The notes under the pieces: generated by a model
Told to the model about the DNA's origin: nothing
Seen by the model: only the letters and a program-made list of their open reading frames with translations
Database searches by the model: none
NCBI RefSeq assembly: GCF_003854965.1
Contig: NZ_RQPI01000004.1
Location: 62,001 to 126,000, forward strand
DNA from: Paenibacillus rhizophilus
GTDB taxonomy: Bacteria > Bacillota > Bacilli > Paenibacillales > Paenibacillaceae
Direction: 5' to 3'
DNA: 64,000 nucleotides
Program-made: the position numbers and the translations under genes
Part shown: positions 1 to 7,714 of the stretch, one piece after another
Numbering within the stretch: the stretch's first letter is position 1
How the letters are laid out: every line of letters starts with the position of its first letter

Positions 1-300
1 ATAAAAACCGGCCTTGCTGGAGATGATCATCTCATCCCGGTAAGGAAGGAAATCCTTTTTCAAAATGGTTCCGAAATTCTCCTCGGCGGAGCCTGGAGGC
101 GGCCCGTAATTATTGGCCAGGTCGAAATGCGTAATTCCCAGATCGAATGCTCTGCGGATCATGGCTCTGCCGTTCTCCAGCACGTTGATCCCGCCGAAGT
201 TGTGCCAAAGGCCGAGCGAAATCGCCGGCAGGCGCAGGCCGCTGCGTCCGCAGCGGTTATAAGTCATGCTCTCGTATCTGTCCGTTTGTGCGGTGTACAT
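1..300 (-). CDS. Aldo/keto reductase, 5' part only (runs off the window)
   Basis: The visible 100 residues begin MYTAQTDRYESMTYNRCG and read as the N-terminus of an aldo/keto reductase of the YghZ / L-glyceraldehyde-3-phosphate reductase type. Known members are NADPH-dependent cytosolic reductases of small aldehydes. The segments RAFDLGITHFDLANNYGPPPG (strand 2 with the catalytic Asp, then the catalytic-Tyr loop as NNYGPPPG) and the start of the Lys strand (IISSKAGFY) are present. The ATG at 300 follows GGAGG with normal spacing. The C-terminal two thirds lie outside the window. The AraC-type gene upstream on the same strand could be its regulator, but nothing in the sequence proves this. Confidence 0.9.
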   Translation of the reverse strand, partial: MYTAQTDRYESMTYNRCGRSGLRLPAISLGLWHNFGGINVLENGRAMIRRAFDLGITHFDLANNYGPPPGSAEENFGTILKKDFLPYRDEMIISSKAGFY

Positions 301-419
301 ATTATCTGTCCTCCTGCAATGAAATGGCGTCCGCCCCTAGCGGGCGGTCGGTTATTGCTGCGCTTTCATTGTAGCGGAAATGAAGAGGCGAACGAATGTC
401 AGCAAGGGAGGAATTTATG

Positions 420-1262
420 TCATAATGTCAGATTTACATGCCTTTCCCGGTAACTCTTGGGAGAGCAGCCCTGGACTTTCTTGAACATCCGCGAGAACAG
501 GAGAGCGTCCTCATAACCGATGGAACGGGCGATTTCTCCGATGGTGCAGTCGGTTCGGGTGAGCAGCTCGCATGCTTTGGCCATGCGGAAACCGAGCAAA
601 TATTGGCGCGGGGGCATGCCCACAACCTGTTTAAAGAGCGCGGACACATACTTGCGGTCAAGCTGCAGTATCTCAGACATCATTTCTATTGTAATATTCT
701 CGCAGTAGTGGGACTGCAGGAAATGCAGGCACTTCTCCACATGCTGGTTCTTGCGTCCGTGAAGGGCGGGAGCTGCGGCTGCCGCAGGAACGGTGCGAAG
801 AAGCGCCGCCATAAACTCATACAGAACCGCTGTTAACTCCAGATCGAGAGCGCCGGTAGTTTGGGCCGCCTCCGTTAACCGGTCATAAACCCCGTTCATC
901 ACCTCGCCAACCATAGGAAATACGGGGTTTTCCGGCGATAGAGTTGTTCTGGACAGGAGATGCTTCGCTCGCTCTCCCGAAAAAGCAATCCAGGAGTAGT
1001 TCCACGGATCGCTCTCGTCCGCGGCGTAGGCGGACACGATCTTGGGATAGGTCAAAAAAGCTTGTCCGGCCGTCAATGCATAGGAATGCCCGCCCGCCAA
1101 GACCTTTCCGGCCCCTTTATGGACAAAGTGAATTTTATAGTGGTCTCTGACACCGGGACCGAAGGAATGTCCGGGAGCGCATTGCTCGCGGCCCCAGAAC
1201 ATCAGATGAAGATCCGGGGAGTCCCTGAAGGGCTGTTCCGCGTTGTAATGAAAAATAGCCAT
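420..1262 (-). CDS. AraC family transcriptional regulator
   Basis: A 280-residue protein with an N-terminal cupin-like sensing domain (about residues 10-150, with HKGAGKVLAGGHSYALTAGQAFL) and a C-terminal double helix-turn-helix (about 185-275). The second HTH carries the family signature IGEIARSIGYEDALLFSRMFKK followed by GCSPKSYRERH. Such proteins usually activate sugar-utilisation genes on binding a ligand. The frame is open further upstream, but the ATG at 1262 has AGAAAGGGG ahead of it and starts at the usual place (MAIFHYNAEQPF), so it is preferred over the ATG at 1325. It lies upstream of the aldo/keto reductase on the same strand. Its ligand cannot be read from the sequence. Confidence 0.92.
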   Translation of the reverse strand: MAIFHYNAEQPFRDSPDLHLMFWGREQCAPGHSFGPGVRDHYKIHFVHKGAGKVLAGGHSYALTAGQAFLTYPKIVSAYAADESDPWNYSWIAFSGERAKHLLSRTTLSPENPVFPMVGEVMNGVYDRLTEAAQTTGALDLELTAVLYEFMAALLRTVPAAAAAPALHGRKNQHVEKCLHFLQSHYCENITIEMMSEILQLDRKYVSALFKQVVGMPPRQYLLGFRMAKACELLTRTDCTIGEIARSIGYEDALLFSRMFKKVQGCSPKSYRERHVNLTL

Positions 1263-1359
1263 GTTCTTCAGACCCCTTTCTAAAGGTTGAAGTATAGCGC
1301 CAAGCGCTTTTTCATTATACTTCAAGAGTCGCAGCAGGTCTGTACACGCAAAAATAAAA

Positions 1360-1381
1360 CCGGCTTTCCAAAAGGAGCCGG
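1360..1381 (-). terminator. Rho-independent terminator of the ferredoxin gene
   Basis: On the minus strand CCGGCT pairs with AGCCGG across a short loop and is followed by TTTTATTTTT. It lies 44-65 bases beyond the stop of the ferredoxin gene. Confidence 0.75.
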
Positions 1382-1424
1382 CGAACGATTTATGAGACCT
1401 AATTTTGTATTCGGGTGCGGAAGC

Positions 1425-1736
1425 TTAGGCTTCCATTTTTAGCATGACCAGCTCGTCTACAGGATTACCCTCGACCAGGTGCTCCTTAACGATACGCTGA
1501 ACATCGTCAGTGGTCACATTGTAGTACCATACTCCGTCCGGATAGACAATGAGAAACGGGCCGTTGCCGCAAAGGCCAAGACAGCTGGTCTTGTTGATCT
1601 TAACCGTCTTGTTGATTCCCTGCTCGACAAGCTCTTCCTTGAAAGCCTGCATAACGTCTTCCACATCCTGATTGTTGCAGTGCTCGCTGCAGCAAAACAG
1701 CAAATGCTTCTTTAGAACCTTGAGCCGCATGTTCAT
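1425..1736 (-). CDS. Thioredoxin-like (2Fe-2S) ferredoxin
   Basis: A 103-residue protein with the cysteine pattern of thioredoxin-fold [2Fe-2S] ferredoxins (Shethna protein II / NuoE-like): CCSEHC near residues 15-20 and CLGLC near 52-56, followed by GNGPFLIVYPDGVWYYNVTTDDVQRIVKEHL. The family carries one [2Fe-2S] cluster and serves as a small electron carrier in the cytosol; the partner is unknown. The start at 1736 is preceded by GGAGG at 12 bases. A second Met two codons on is less well spaced. It appears monocistronic with its own terminator. Confidence 0.85.
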   Translation of the reverse strand: MNMRLKVLKKHLLFCCSEHCNNQDVEDVMQAFKEELVEQGINKTVKINKTSCLGLCGNGPFLIVYPDGVWYYNVTTDDVQRIVKEHLVEGNPVDELVMLKMEA

Positions 1737-2081
1737 GGTTTGTGTTTTCCTCCTTGGTTTGCGTTGCTTTTATTTACATCTTTAGCATGAAGTATAGTCC
1801 TTTTGCTCGTGTTTGTAAGGGAAAAGAGAAGAGTGTTCCGAAAGATTTAATAAATCGTAAATTACATAACTTATCGCGTTAGATATAGCGACATAACTAT
1901 GACTCGCGGTAGATTTTGTGACAATTTTTTATTGGAATCACCGTGTATTTCCTGTTTGAGATTTATATATGAGGATTCACTGTCCGGAACTGCAATTCTC
2001 AGTTTATGCCGGATTGATTTGGTTAAGTAAGCAATGAGCACAACAATCTAAATTTTTAAATTAAATTAGGAGGTAATCGAT
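1737..2081. other. Intergenic region without a recognisable gene
   Basis: AT-rich divergent control region between the ferredoxin gene and the stress-protein gene. An AGGAGG site at about 2069 serves the gene at 2082. No convincing housekeeping promoter, riboswitch or RNA gene was recognised; a GTTTGA / GGATTC pair near 1955 is too weak to call a general-stress promoter. Confidence 0.6.
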
Positions 2082-3320
2082 ATGAATAAGAGGATTGTGG
2101 GCGTCTTTACGAATGAGCACGAGGCTTCTCAGGCGATCGGCGATTTAAAGAGTCATGGTTTTCGGACAGAGGATATCTCCGTTATTGCGAGAAATAAAGA
2201 CGATATGAATGCAATCAGCGACGAGACGGGGACGAAGGCTCCCGAAGGAATGGCTTCCGGAGCGGCGACGGGCGGTCTGCTCGGCGGAGTAACCGGACTT
2301 CTTGCCGGCATCGGAGCGCTGGCGATTCCGGGTATTGGGCCGATCATTGCGGCCGGTCCTATTGCGGCGACATTGGCAGGAGCGGCGGTGGGCGCCGGGA
2401 CCGGAGGTCTTGTCGGAGGCCTGATCGGCCTCGGCATACCGGAAGACGAAGCGGAAACGTATGACCGTTATGTGGATGAAGGCCGTATTTTGGTCATGGT
2501 TGATGCGGACACATCCCAGGAAAGCGACGTGTATGAAACGTTCCGGACGCACCACTCACTCAATAGCCACTATTATGGGGCGAACGATACGCTGCCCGGC
2601 GAAACGGTGACTGACGCCTCGTTGAGCGATGATCCGTCAGCCGTTGATCCGACGTACAACAGAGCCGACAGATCGGTCGGAGATTCGGTGGATGCTGTAT
2701 TCAATGGTTCTGGCCTGGAAGGCAAGCATGATACCGGACTGGATACGATCAATTCGAATCCGGTGAGTGCGACTTCGGCCGATATGGCTTACAATGCGCC
2801 GGGAGCGCTTTCCGTTCCTGACAATGTGACCACGCCGGATTATACGCGGGATGCTTCAGGTGAGCTTTCTGCCGATACCGATATGGACGAGGACCGCAAG
2901 CTGCGTCTGCGCGAGGAGCAGCTTAATGTCTCCAAGGATAAGGTTCAGACAGGCGAAGTTTCGATTCATAAAGAAGTCGTCGAGGAGCAAAAAACAATCA
3001 ATGTGCCGGTAACGCATGAAGAAGTCGTGATTCAACGGCATGCCGTGCATGACGGCTCGACAGCCGAACCGATCGGCAAGGATGAAACGATCCGCATCCC
3101 GGTCAGCGAAGAGCGCGTGGAAGTGAACAAGAACACGGTTGTCACCGGCGAAGTAGGGATCGGGAAACGTGAAGTTCAAGGAACCGAGCGGGTTCAGGAC
3201 ACGGTCCGCCGGGAGGAAGCCCGGGTGGATAAGACGGGCGATGCGAAGGTCACCGGCGACAAAACCGCCGATGTGAAGAGCCGGATGGAAGAAGACGAAT
3301 CCATGTATAACAAGCGTTAA
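2082..3320 (+). CDS. General stress protein 17M-like / YsnF-AvaK (DUF2382) fusion
   Basis: A 412-residue protein in three parts. Residues 1-55 (MNKRIVGVFTNEHEASQAIGDL) match the YflT / general stress protein 17M domain. Residues 60-125 are a glycine/alanine-rich zipper-like segment (repeated GGLLGG, GAGTGG) that could associate with membrane. About 265-400 is a DUF2382 (YsnF/AvaK) domain with two internal repeats: LRLREEQLNVSKDKVQTGEV and IRIPVSEERVEVNKNTVVTGEV. The middle, about 150-260, is acidic and probably disordered. These families are linked to heat, salt and general stress; the biochemical role is not established. AGGAGG precedes the ATG by seven bases, and a strong terminator follows. 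Confidence 0.85.
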   Translation: MNKRIVGVFTNEHEASQAIGDLKSHGFRTEDISVIARNKDDMNAISDETGTKAPEGMASGAATGGLLGGVTGLLAGIGALAIPGIGPIIAAGPIAATLAGAAVGAGTGGLVGGLIGLGIPEDEAETYDRYVDEGRILVMVDADTSQESDVYETFRTHHSLNSHYYGANDTLPGETVTDASLSDDPSAVDPTYNRADRSVGDSVDAVFNGSGLEGKHDTGLDTINSNPVSATSADMAYNAPGALSVPDNVTTPDYTRDASGELSADTDMDEDRKLRLREEQLNVSKDKVQTGEVSIHKEVVEEQKTINVPVTHEEVVIQRHAVHDGSTAEPIGKDETIRIPVSEERVEVNKNTVVTGEVGIGKREVQGTERVQDTVRREEARVDKTGDAKVTGDKTADVKSRMEEDESMYNKR

Positions 3321-3370
3321 ATAGACGTATGCGACAAAAAGAGCGGAGATAGATAGGCTTTTACCAGCGA

Positions 3371-3413
3371 AGAGCGGCCTCTCCAGCCCGAAAGGGCTCA
3401 GAGGCCGCTCTTT
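3371..3413 (+). terminator. Rho-independent terminator after the stress protein gene
   Basis: An 11-bp perfect stem (AGAGCGGCCTC with GAGGCCGCTCT) with an inner AGCCC/GGGCT stem on a GAAA loop, followed by TTT. Confidence 0.85.
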
Positions 3414-3441
3414 GCTGCGGCTGGCGACTTCTTGAATCGAG

Positions 3442-3474
3442 GCCCGCTTATTTAAAAACAGAAAATGAGCGGGC
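3442..3474. repeat. Inverted repeat in the 3321-3682 gap
   Basis: GCCCGCTTATTT pairs with the later AAATGAGCGGGC (one G-T pair) around an A-rich loop. The surrounding gap of about 360 bases contains two terminators and this hairpin but no credible gene. Confidence 0.5.
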
Positions 3475-3613
3475 TAAGGCCCTGTATCTCCAGGAGGGAT
3501 TCGAGCAGGTCGAATCCGCCGTATGCTACAAATACGATTTAAACGTGTAGCCATGGGATTTCCGTCCTTTGGCTGTGGTGCGGGCAGGAGGACTGACGGA
3601 GGGAAAGGTGCAT

Positions 3614-3670
3614 GCAAAAAAATCCAACAAGACCCTGCCCCTCATGCCGGCGGGCAGGGTCTTGTTGGAT
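3614..3670 (-). terminator. glpX: Strong terminator of the ccpN-yqfL-glpX cluster
   Basis: A 19-bp perfect inverted repeat (3622-3640 with 3652-3670) and an 11-base loop. On the minus strand it is followed by a T run (A run at 3616-3622 on the plus strand), and it sits 13 bases past the glpX stop. Confidence 0.9.
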
Positions 3671-3682
3671 GCGGAAAAGCGA

Positions 3683-4675
3683 TTATAAGGAAGCGACTTT
3701 TCTTCCAGGCGAAACTTGCGGTATTTCCTTGCCCGGGAGGAAGTGGATGCTGCGGATATAGCGGATCGTCCGGCTTTGCGCCCGCATGATGACGGAATGC
3801 GTCTCGGCGCGTTCTTTGCCGATAAAGCGGACGCCGTTTAGAAATTCGCCGGAGGTTACCCCGGTGGCGGCAAAAATAACGTCGCCCGTGCCGACCATAT
3901 CGTCCATGTACAGCACGCGCGTCGGATTAGCTATGCCCATCCGCATGCAGCGCTGCAGCTCGAACGGCCCTTGCGGCAGCAGTTGGCCCTGCATTTCGCC
4001 GCCGAGGCATTTTAGCGCCGCCGCGGCCAGCACGCCTTCCGGAGCGCCGCCGGAGCCGAGGTACAGGTCCACGTCGCTGTCCGGCAGAGCGGCCGCGATC
4101 GCTCCGGCCACATCGCCGTGGCTGAGCAGCTGGATGCGCACTCCCGCTTGGCGGAGGGTGTTAATCAGCTCCTTGTGCCGCTCGCGGTCCAGCACCATGA
4201 CGGTCATCTCGGACAGCGATTTGCCAAGATGGTGGGAGGCTTTGGTCAGCGTGATTTCAACCGGGTCCTCAAGGCTGAGCTTGCCGGCAAGCTCGGGACC
4301 GCAGGCCAGCTTCTGCATGTAGATGTCCGGCGCGTGCAGCAGGCTGCCCTTGTCGGCGATGGCGATAACCGATTGGGCGTTCTGCAGCCCGGCGGCGACA
4401 ACCTCGGTTCCTTCCAGCGGATCGACAGCCACATCGACGAGCGGGCCGCTTTTGTTGCCGACTTTCTCGCCGATGTACAGCATGGGGGCGTCGTCCATTT
4501 CGCCTTCCCCGATCACAACGGTCCCGTCAATGGAGACGGAATCGAACATGGAGCGAATGGCCGTTGTCGCCGCATCATCGGCGGCATCCTTATCTCCCCG
4601 GCCGATCCAGCCGGCCGAAGCCAAAGCACCCAGTTCCGTCACCCGTACAATCTCAAGAGCCAATTCGCGTTCCAT
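3683..4675 (-). CDS. glpX: Class II fructose-1,6-bisphosphatase
   Basis: A 330-residue GlpX protein. It hydrolyses fructose-1,6-bisphosphate to fructose-6-phosphate in gluconeogenesis, in the cytosol. Metal-binding motifs of the family are visible: GRGDKDAADDAAT near residue 28, the IGEGEMDDAP loop near 55, and VDVAVDPLEGT near 80 with the acidic metal/substrate ligands, plus GSGGAPEGVLAAAAL near 180. The length fits the family (about 320-330). The start at 4675 (MERELALEIVRVTELGALA) has GGAGGG eight bases upstream, so the ATG seven codons earlier is not used. It follows ccpN and yqfL on the same strand, a grouping that points to control of gluconeogenic flux. Three hairpin repeats separate it from yqfL. 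Confidence 0.95.
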   Translation of the reverse strand: MERELALEIVRVTELGALASAGWIGRGDKDAADDAATTAIRSMFDSVSIDGTVVIGEGEMDDAPMLYIGEKVGNKSGPLVDVAVDPLEGTEVVAAGLQNAQSVIAIADKGSLLHAPDIYMQKLACGPELAGKLSLEDPVEITLTKASHHLGKSLSEMTVMVLDRERHKELINTLRQAGVRIQLLSHGDVAGAIAAALPDSDVDLYLGSGGAPEGVLAAAALKCLGGEMQGQLLPQGPFELQRCMRMGIANPTRVLYMDDMVGTGDVIFAATGVTSGEFLNGVRFIGKERAETHSVIMRAQSRTIRYIRSIHFLPGKEIPQVSPGRKVASL

Positions 4676-4719
4676 AGTTAATTCCCTCCAGTCCATTATT
4701 TGTATTTCTATAAAAGCGG

Positions 4720-4910
4720 GCCCGCAAAGTACTCGGAAATCTCATCGAAGCCTTAACTTCACTTTGTGGGGCTATAATTCATTGGGGTCCCCATAAAGTA
4801 CCAGGAATTCTCTCCAGAGCCTGGACTTCACTTTATGGGGTTATGATCCCTAGGGGTCCCCGCAAAGTATTCGGAATTATCGTCAGAGCCATAACTTCAC
4901 TTTGTGGGGC
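4720..4910 (-). repeat. Three 69-bp tandem units, each a covarying hairpin
   Basis: Units start at 4720, 4789 and 4858, exactly 69 bases apart; the third lacks its tail. Each has complementary ends about 11 bp long, CCCCATAAAGT with ACTTTATGGGG in the second unit. In units 1 and 3 the C of GCAAAG pairs with the G of CTTTGTG, and in unit 2 both are changed (T with A), so pairing is kept. Between hairpins a conserved tail (…GGGGTC) links the units. They fill the gap between yqfL and glpX, in the glpX 5' leader or control region. Confidence 0.85.
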
Positions 4911-4915
4911 ATGTA

Positions 4916-5716
4916 TTAGATGTAGCCCATAATAAGTCCGGCCGTTTCTTCAATCGCCTTGTCGGTAATGTCAATTACGGGGCAGCCCAGCCGCTTGAAC
5001 AGCGCTTCGCCGTATTCGATCTCTTCCTTGATGCGTTCCAGGCTGGCATACTGGGAATCGACCGGCAGTCCCAGCACCTTAAGACGCTCCGACCGGATCT
5101 TGAGCATATGCTCCGGCTCCATAGTGAGTCCGATCATCCGCTGAGGCGGAAGCTTGAACAGCTGGCCCGGGGGGCTGATCTCCGGCACGATCGGATAATT
5201 GACCACCTTCTTGCCGCGGTGGGCAAGAAAGATGCTGAGCGGCGTCTTCGAGGTGCGCGACATGCCCAGCAGCACGATGTCCGCTTTCAGCATGGCTCCG
5301 AGATCGCGTCCGTCGTCGGAGGCGACGGTAAATTCGATCGCTTCGATCCGCCGGAAGTAATTCTCGTCCAGCTGATGCAGCAGGCCCGGTCTCTGCCGGG
5401 GCGCATCGTCGAACGTATCGATGAACGCCTGCATCATCGGCCCCATAATGTCCACGATCCGCAGATCCAGCCGGACCGCTTCCTCGCGAATCGTCTCGCG
5501 CAGCTCCGGCTGCACCAGCGTATAAGCGACAAAGCCGTTATGTTTGGCGGCTTCCTCCATCACTTTGCGCAGCTCGTCCTCATGTCTTACATTGCCGTAC
5601 CGTTTGATCGTGACACGCTGATTCTCGAATTGGTGTAAGACGGCCTGAACGACTGCTTCCGCCGTATCCCCTAAAGAATCCGAGCATATCGTAATGAAAT
5701 GTGAAGGCTCATCCAT
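4916..5716 (-). CDS. yqfL: PEP synthase / PPDK regulatory protein (bifunctional kinase-pyrophosphorylase), YqfL type
   Basis: A 266-residue DUF299-family protein. Characterised relatives inactivate PEP synthase or pyruvate phosphate dikinase by ADP-dependent phosphorylation of a threonine beside the catalytic histidine, and reactivate it by phosphate-dependent pyrophosphorolysis. Diagnostic segments are SDSLGDTAEAVVQAVLHQF at the N-terminus, VDIMGPMMQAF, and the P-loop-like GMSRTSKTPLSIFLAHRGKK near residue 150, then RMIGLTMEPEHMLKIRSERL. The ATG at 5716 follows GGGAGG by 12 bases; the ATG at 5743 overlaps the ccpN stop and has no ribosome site. As in Bacillus it directly follows ccpN. A second copy lies next to ppdK at 12093. 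Confidence 0.93.
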   Translation of the reverse strand: MDEPSHFITICSDSLGDTAEAVVQAVLHQFENQRVTIKRYGNVRHEDELRKVMEEAAKHNGFVAYTLVQPELRETIREEAVRLDLRIVDIMGPMMQAFIDTFDDAPRQRPGLLHQLDENYFRRIEAIEFTVASDDGRDLGAMLKADIVLLGMSRTSKTPLSIFLAHRGKKVVNYPIVPEISPPGQLFKLPPQRMIGLTMEPEHMLKIRSERLKVLGLPVDSQYASLERIKEEIEYGEALFKRLGCPVIDITDKAIEETAGLIMGYI

Positions 5717-5735
5717 GCTCTCTCGATTCCTCCCG

Positions 5736-6392
5736 TTATCCATTGGCTTCGGTATCGAGGAGAAGTTTTACGATGGAAGTTTTGGTCAGCCGCCCTACCA
5801 CGTCCAGCTTTCCGACGGCTCCTTCTCCTTCGCAGGGGACAACCACCGGCAAACTGTCTACCTCGTGAAAAATCATTTTATGCGCGGCGTCAAGCACCGG
5901 GTCGTCAGGCCCAATCGTAATCACCTTGGGCTGGCGCGTCATCACCATGCTGACTGGCATGGATGCGGCGCCGGGATTGCCAAGGGTGACTTTCAAGAAA
6001 TCTTTGCGCGAGGCGACCCCGGTCAGCTTGCCGTCCCCGTCGCAAATGATGAGTGTGCCGACATCCTGAAGGAACAGCGTCACGACCGCATCGTGAATCG
6101 TCGTCGTCTCCCGGATAATAATGGGCACGCTTTGAATATCCTTGACCTTCGTTTCCTGAAGCAGATAGCCGCTGTCAAGGCCCCGGGAAGATTTCCCGCC
6201 AGGGAAATATCCGACCTTCGGCTTGGCGTCGATATAGTCGAGCATGACCAGAAGCGAGAGGTCCGCTCGGATGGTCGGGCGGCTGAGCCGCAGGGCTTCG
6301 GCAATCATTTCGCCAGTGATTGGAGCGTTCTTTTTTACAATGTCGATAATTTGTAGTTGCCGGGACGTAAGTTCGATTGCAAATCCCTCCAC
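5736..6392 (-). CDS. ccpN: Transcriptional repressor of gluconeogenesis, CcpN
   Basis: A 218-residue protein with an N-terminal winged helix (residues 5-60: LTSRQLQIIDIVKKNAPITG, then LRLSRPTIRADLSLLVML) and two CBS domains (about 80-215, including VASRKDFLKVTLG). In B. subtilis CcpN represses gapB and pckA under glycolytic conditions and responds to ATP/ADP. The open frame begins at a GTG (6392) followed at once by GAGGGA; its ribosome site is poor, so the precise start is uncertain. The stop lies 20 bases before the yqfL start, so the two genes are one transcript. A -35/-10 pair and palindromes upstream suggest autoregulation. Confidence 0.92.
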   Translation of the reverse strand: MEGFAIELTSRQLQIIDIVKKNAPITGEMIAEALRLSRPTIRADLSLLVMLDYIDAKPKVGYFPGGKSSRGLDSGYLLQETKVKDIQSVPIIIRETTTIHDAVVTLFLQDVGTLIICDGDGKLTGVASRKDFLKVTLGNPGAASMPVSMVMTRQPKVITIGPDDPVLDAAHKMIFHEVDSLPVVVPCEGEGAVGKLDVVGRLTKTSIVKLLLDTEANG

Positions 6393-6500
6393 TTTCCTGA
6401 TGCAAGAAAGCGATCCTCCGTTAGAAAAGGGCCGCCGTATTTGACTCCCCCTTCCCTTAATGCGTCATGCTTAGGAAGATTAATCCCTTTCGTTGCTTAT

Positions 6501-6529
6501 ATAATACGCAATATTAATCAATATTGCAA
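6501..6529 (-). promoter_or_regulatory. ccpN: Predicted ccpN promoter with internal palindrome
   Basis: On the minus strand TTGCAA (6524-6529), a 17-base spacer, then TATTAT (6501-6506). Nearly all of the spacer is inside the inverted repeat GCAATATT-AATC-AATATTGC (6508-6527), a likely protein-binding site. Confidence 0.65.
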
Positions 6530-6533
6530 CTAT

Positions 6534-6548
6534 TAGTACGTACTATTT
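6534..6548 (-). promoter_or_regulatory. ccpN: Palindrome carrying the motif shared with ppdK
   Basis: TAGTACGTACTA is a perfect 12-bp palindrome just upstream of the -35. Read on the minus strand, AAATAGTACGT is identical to 9254-9264 in front of ppdK. Candidate CcpN site, by inference. Confidence 0.45.
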
Positions 6549-6583
6549 CCGATTTTTTTGAAAAATGAGCTATACAACGGTAA

Positions 6584-7570
6584 TTAATCCTCATTGTTAA
6601 CCTTTTGGTGCATACGGAAACCTTGCCCTATAACAGCACTCCCGGCAAAACGTCTCTTTATAGAAGGACTGGTAATCAACTTGGCGAGCAGCTGCTTTAA
6701 GGCTCCCGCGTTGACAAGCATGGTTCCGCCGATAATCGTTATTACACCCAGCAGCGTTATCCATGAAACCGTCTCGCCATAAAAAAGGATTCCCACACCA
6801 ACCGCGATTGGCGGCGAGACGTAGAGCCAGGTGGACGGGAAGACAGGGTCCGTCTTAGCAATGAGCCAGTAGTACAAGCTGTGGCCGACCATGGAACCGA
6901 TGACGGTGAGATAGAGAAAGGAACCGGCTGCCGGCCAGGAGAGCAGGAAGCCGGCGCTCGGACGCTCCGTGAATACGGAGAGAAGAAGCATCAGCGCACC
7001 GCCGCAAATCATTTGCGCTGCATTCAGCGCGATAGGATGAACATCGGGATGACGGGCGGTTACGGTCCGGGTATACAGCGTGCCCGAGGCGTAGGCGCAT
7101 TCCCCGATCAGTACAACGGCGCACCCGGCGAACCAGAGCGGGGAAACATCAAGCGACAGACTGGGCAGGACCAGCAGCAGCACGCCCGTAAAGCCGATGA
7201 GACAGCCGGCCAGAGACAGGGAAGAGGCCTTTTGCCGAAGAAGGAACGTCTGCAGTAGCAGGATCATCATCGGCCCAGTGGCGGAGAGGACGGCGGCAAG
7301 ACCCGACGAAACATACTGCTCGGCCCAATACAGCGCGGCGAATGTGCCGAAGGTCAGCGCAAGTCCGGTAAGCGCAGTCTCCTTGCGCAGCAGCAGGGAG
7401 AAGGAAGCCTTGCGTTTCCAGCACATCCACAGCAGCAGCACCGCTCCCGCGGCAAAAAACCGCAGTCCGGCGGAGAAAAAGGGAGGGGCTCCGGCGTCAA
7501 CGCCGATTTTAATCGCCAAAAAGGTGGTGCCGAAGATCAGACATACGAGGCTGTAAGCCAAAATAATCAT
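6584..7570 (-). CDS. EamA/DMT-family transporter (drug/metabolite exporter)
   Basis: A 328-residue integral membrane protein with ten predicted hydrophobic segments in two EamA repeats (about 10-140 and 155-290). Typical starts are visible: LVCLIFGTTFLAIKIGVDAGAPPFFSAGLRF for the first half and the VAPPIAVGVG-like region YVSPPIAVGVGILFYGETVS near the end. The family exports small metabolites or amino acids; the substrate is not readable. The ATG at 7570 is eight bases from AAAGGAG and is preferred over the upstream ATGs at 7576 and 7615. It is divergent from a MocR-type regulator, a pairing that usually means the regulator controls the transporter. Confidence 0.85.
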   Translation of the reverse strand: MIILAYSLVCLIFGTTFLAIKIGVDAGAPPFFSAGLRFFAAGAVLLLWMCWKRKASFSLLLRKETALTGLALTFGTFAALYWAEQYVSSGLAAVLSATGPMMILLLQTFLLRQKASSLSLAGCLIGFTGVLLLVLPSLSLDVSPLWFAGCAVVLIGECAYASGTLYTRTVTARHPDVHPIALNAAQMICGGALMLLLSVFTERPSAGFLLSWPAAGSFLYLTVIGSMVGHSLYYWLIAKTDPVFPSTWLYVSPPIAVGVGILFYGETVSWITLLGVITIIGGTMLVNAGALKQLLAKLITSPSIKRRFAGSAVIGQGFRMHQKVNNED

Positions 7571-7629
7571 GTTCATTGCTCCTTTGCTTATGCGCATTTT
7601 CTTTTTGTCCATCATATCCGCCTAGGAAT

Positions 7630-7660
7630 AGAACAGATGAAACAGGGCAGAACAGATGAA
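7630..7660. promoter_or_regulatory. 12-bp direct repeat, candidate MocR operator
   Basis: AGAACAGATGAA occurs at 7630-7641 and again at 7649-7660, 19 bases apart, in the divergent control region. MocR/GabR regulators are known to bind direct repeats. A possible -10 TACAAT follows at 7673. Confidence 0.5.
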
Positions 7661-7714
7661 CGTAAAATGAGGTACAATGGATGACAACAACGAATACGGA
7701 AAAGAGGCCTCGCA

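Noticed and set aside
1950-1985. Possible sigma-B promoter of the stress protein gene
   Set aside because: GTTTGA with GGATTC matches the consensus only partly and is too weak to report as a promoter.
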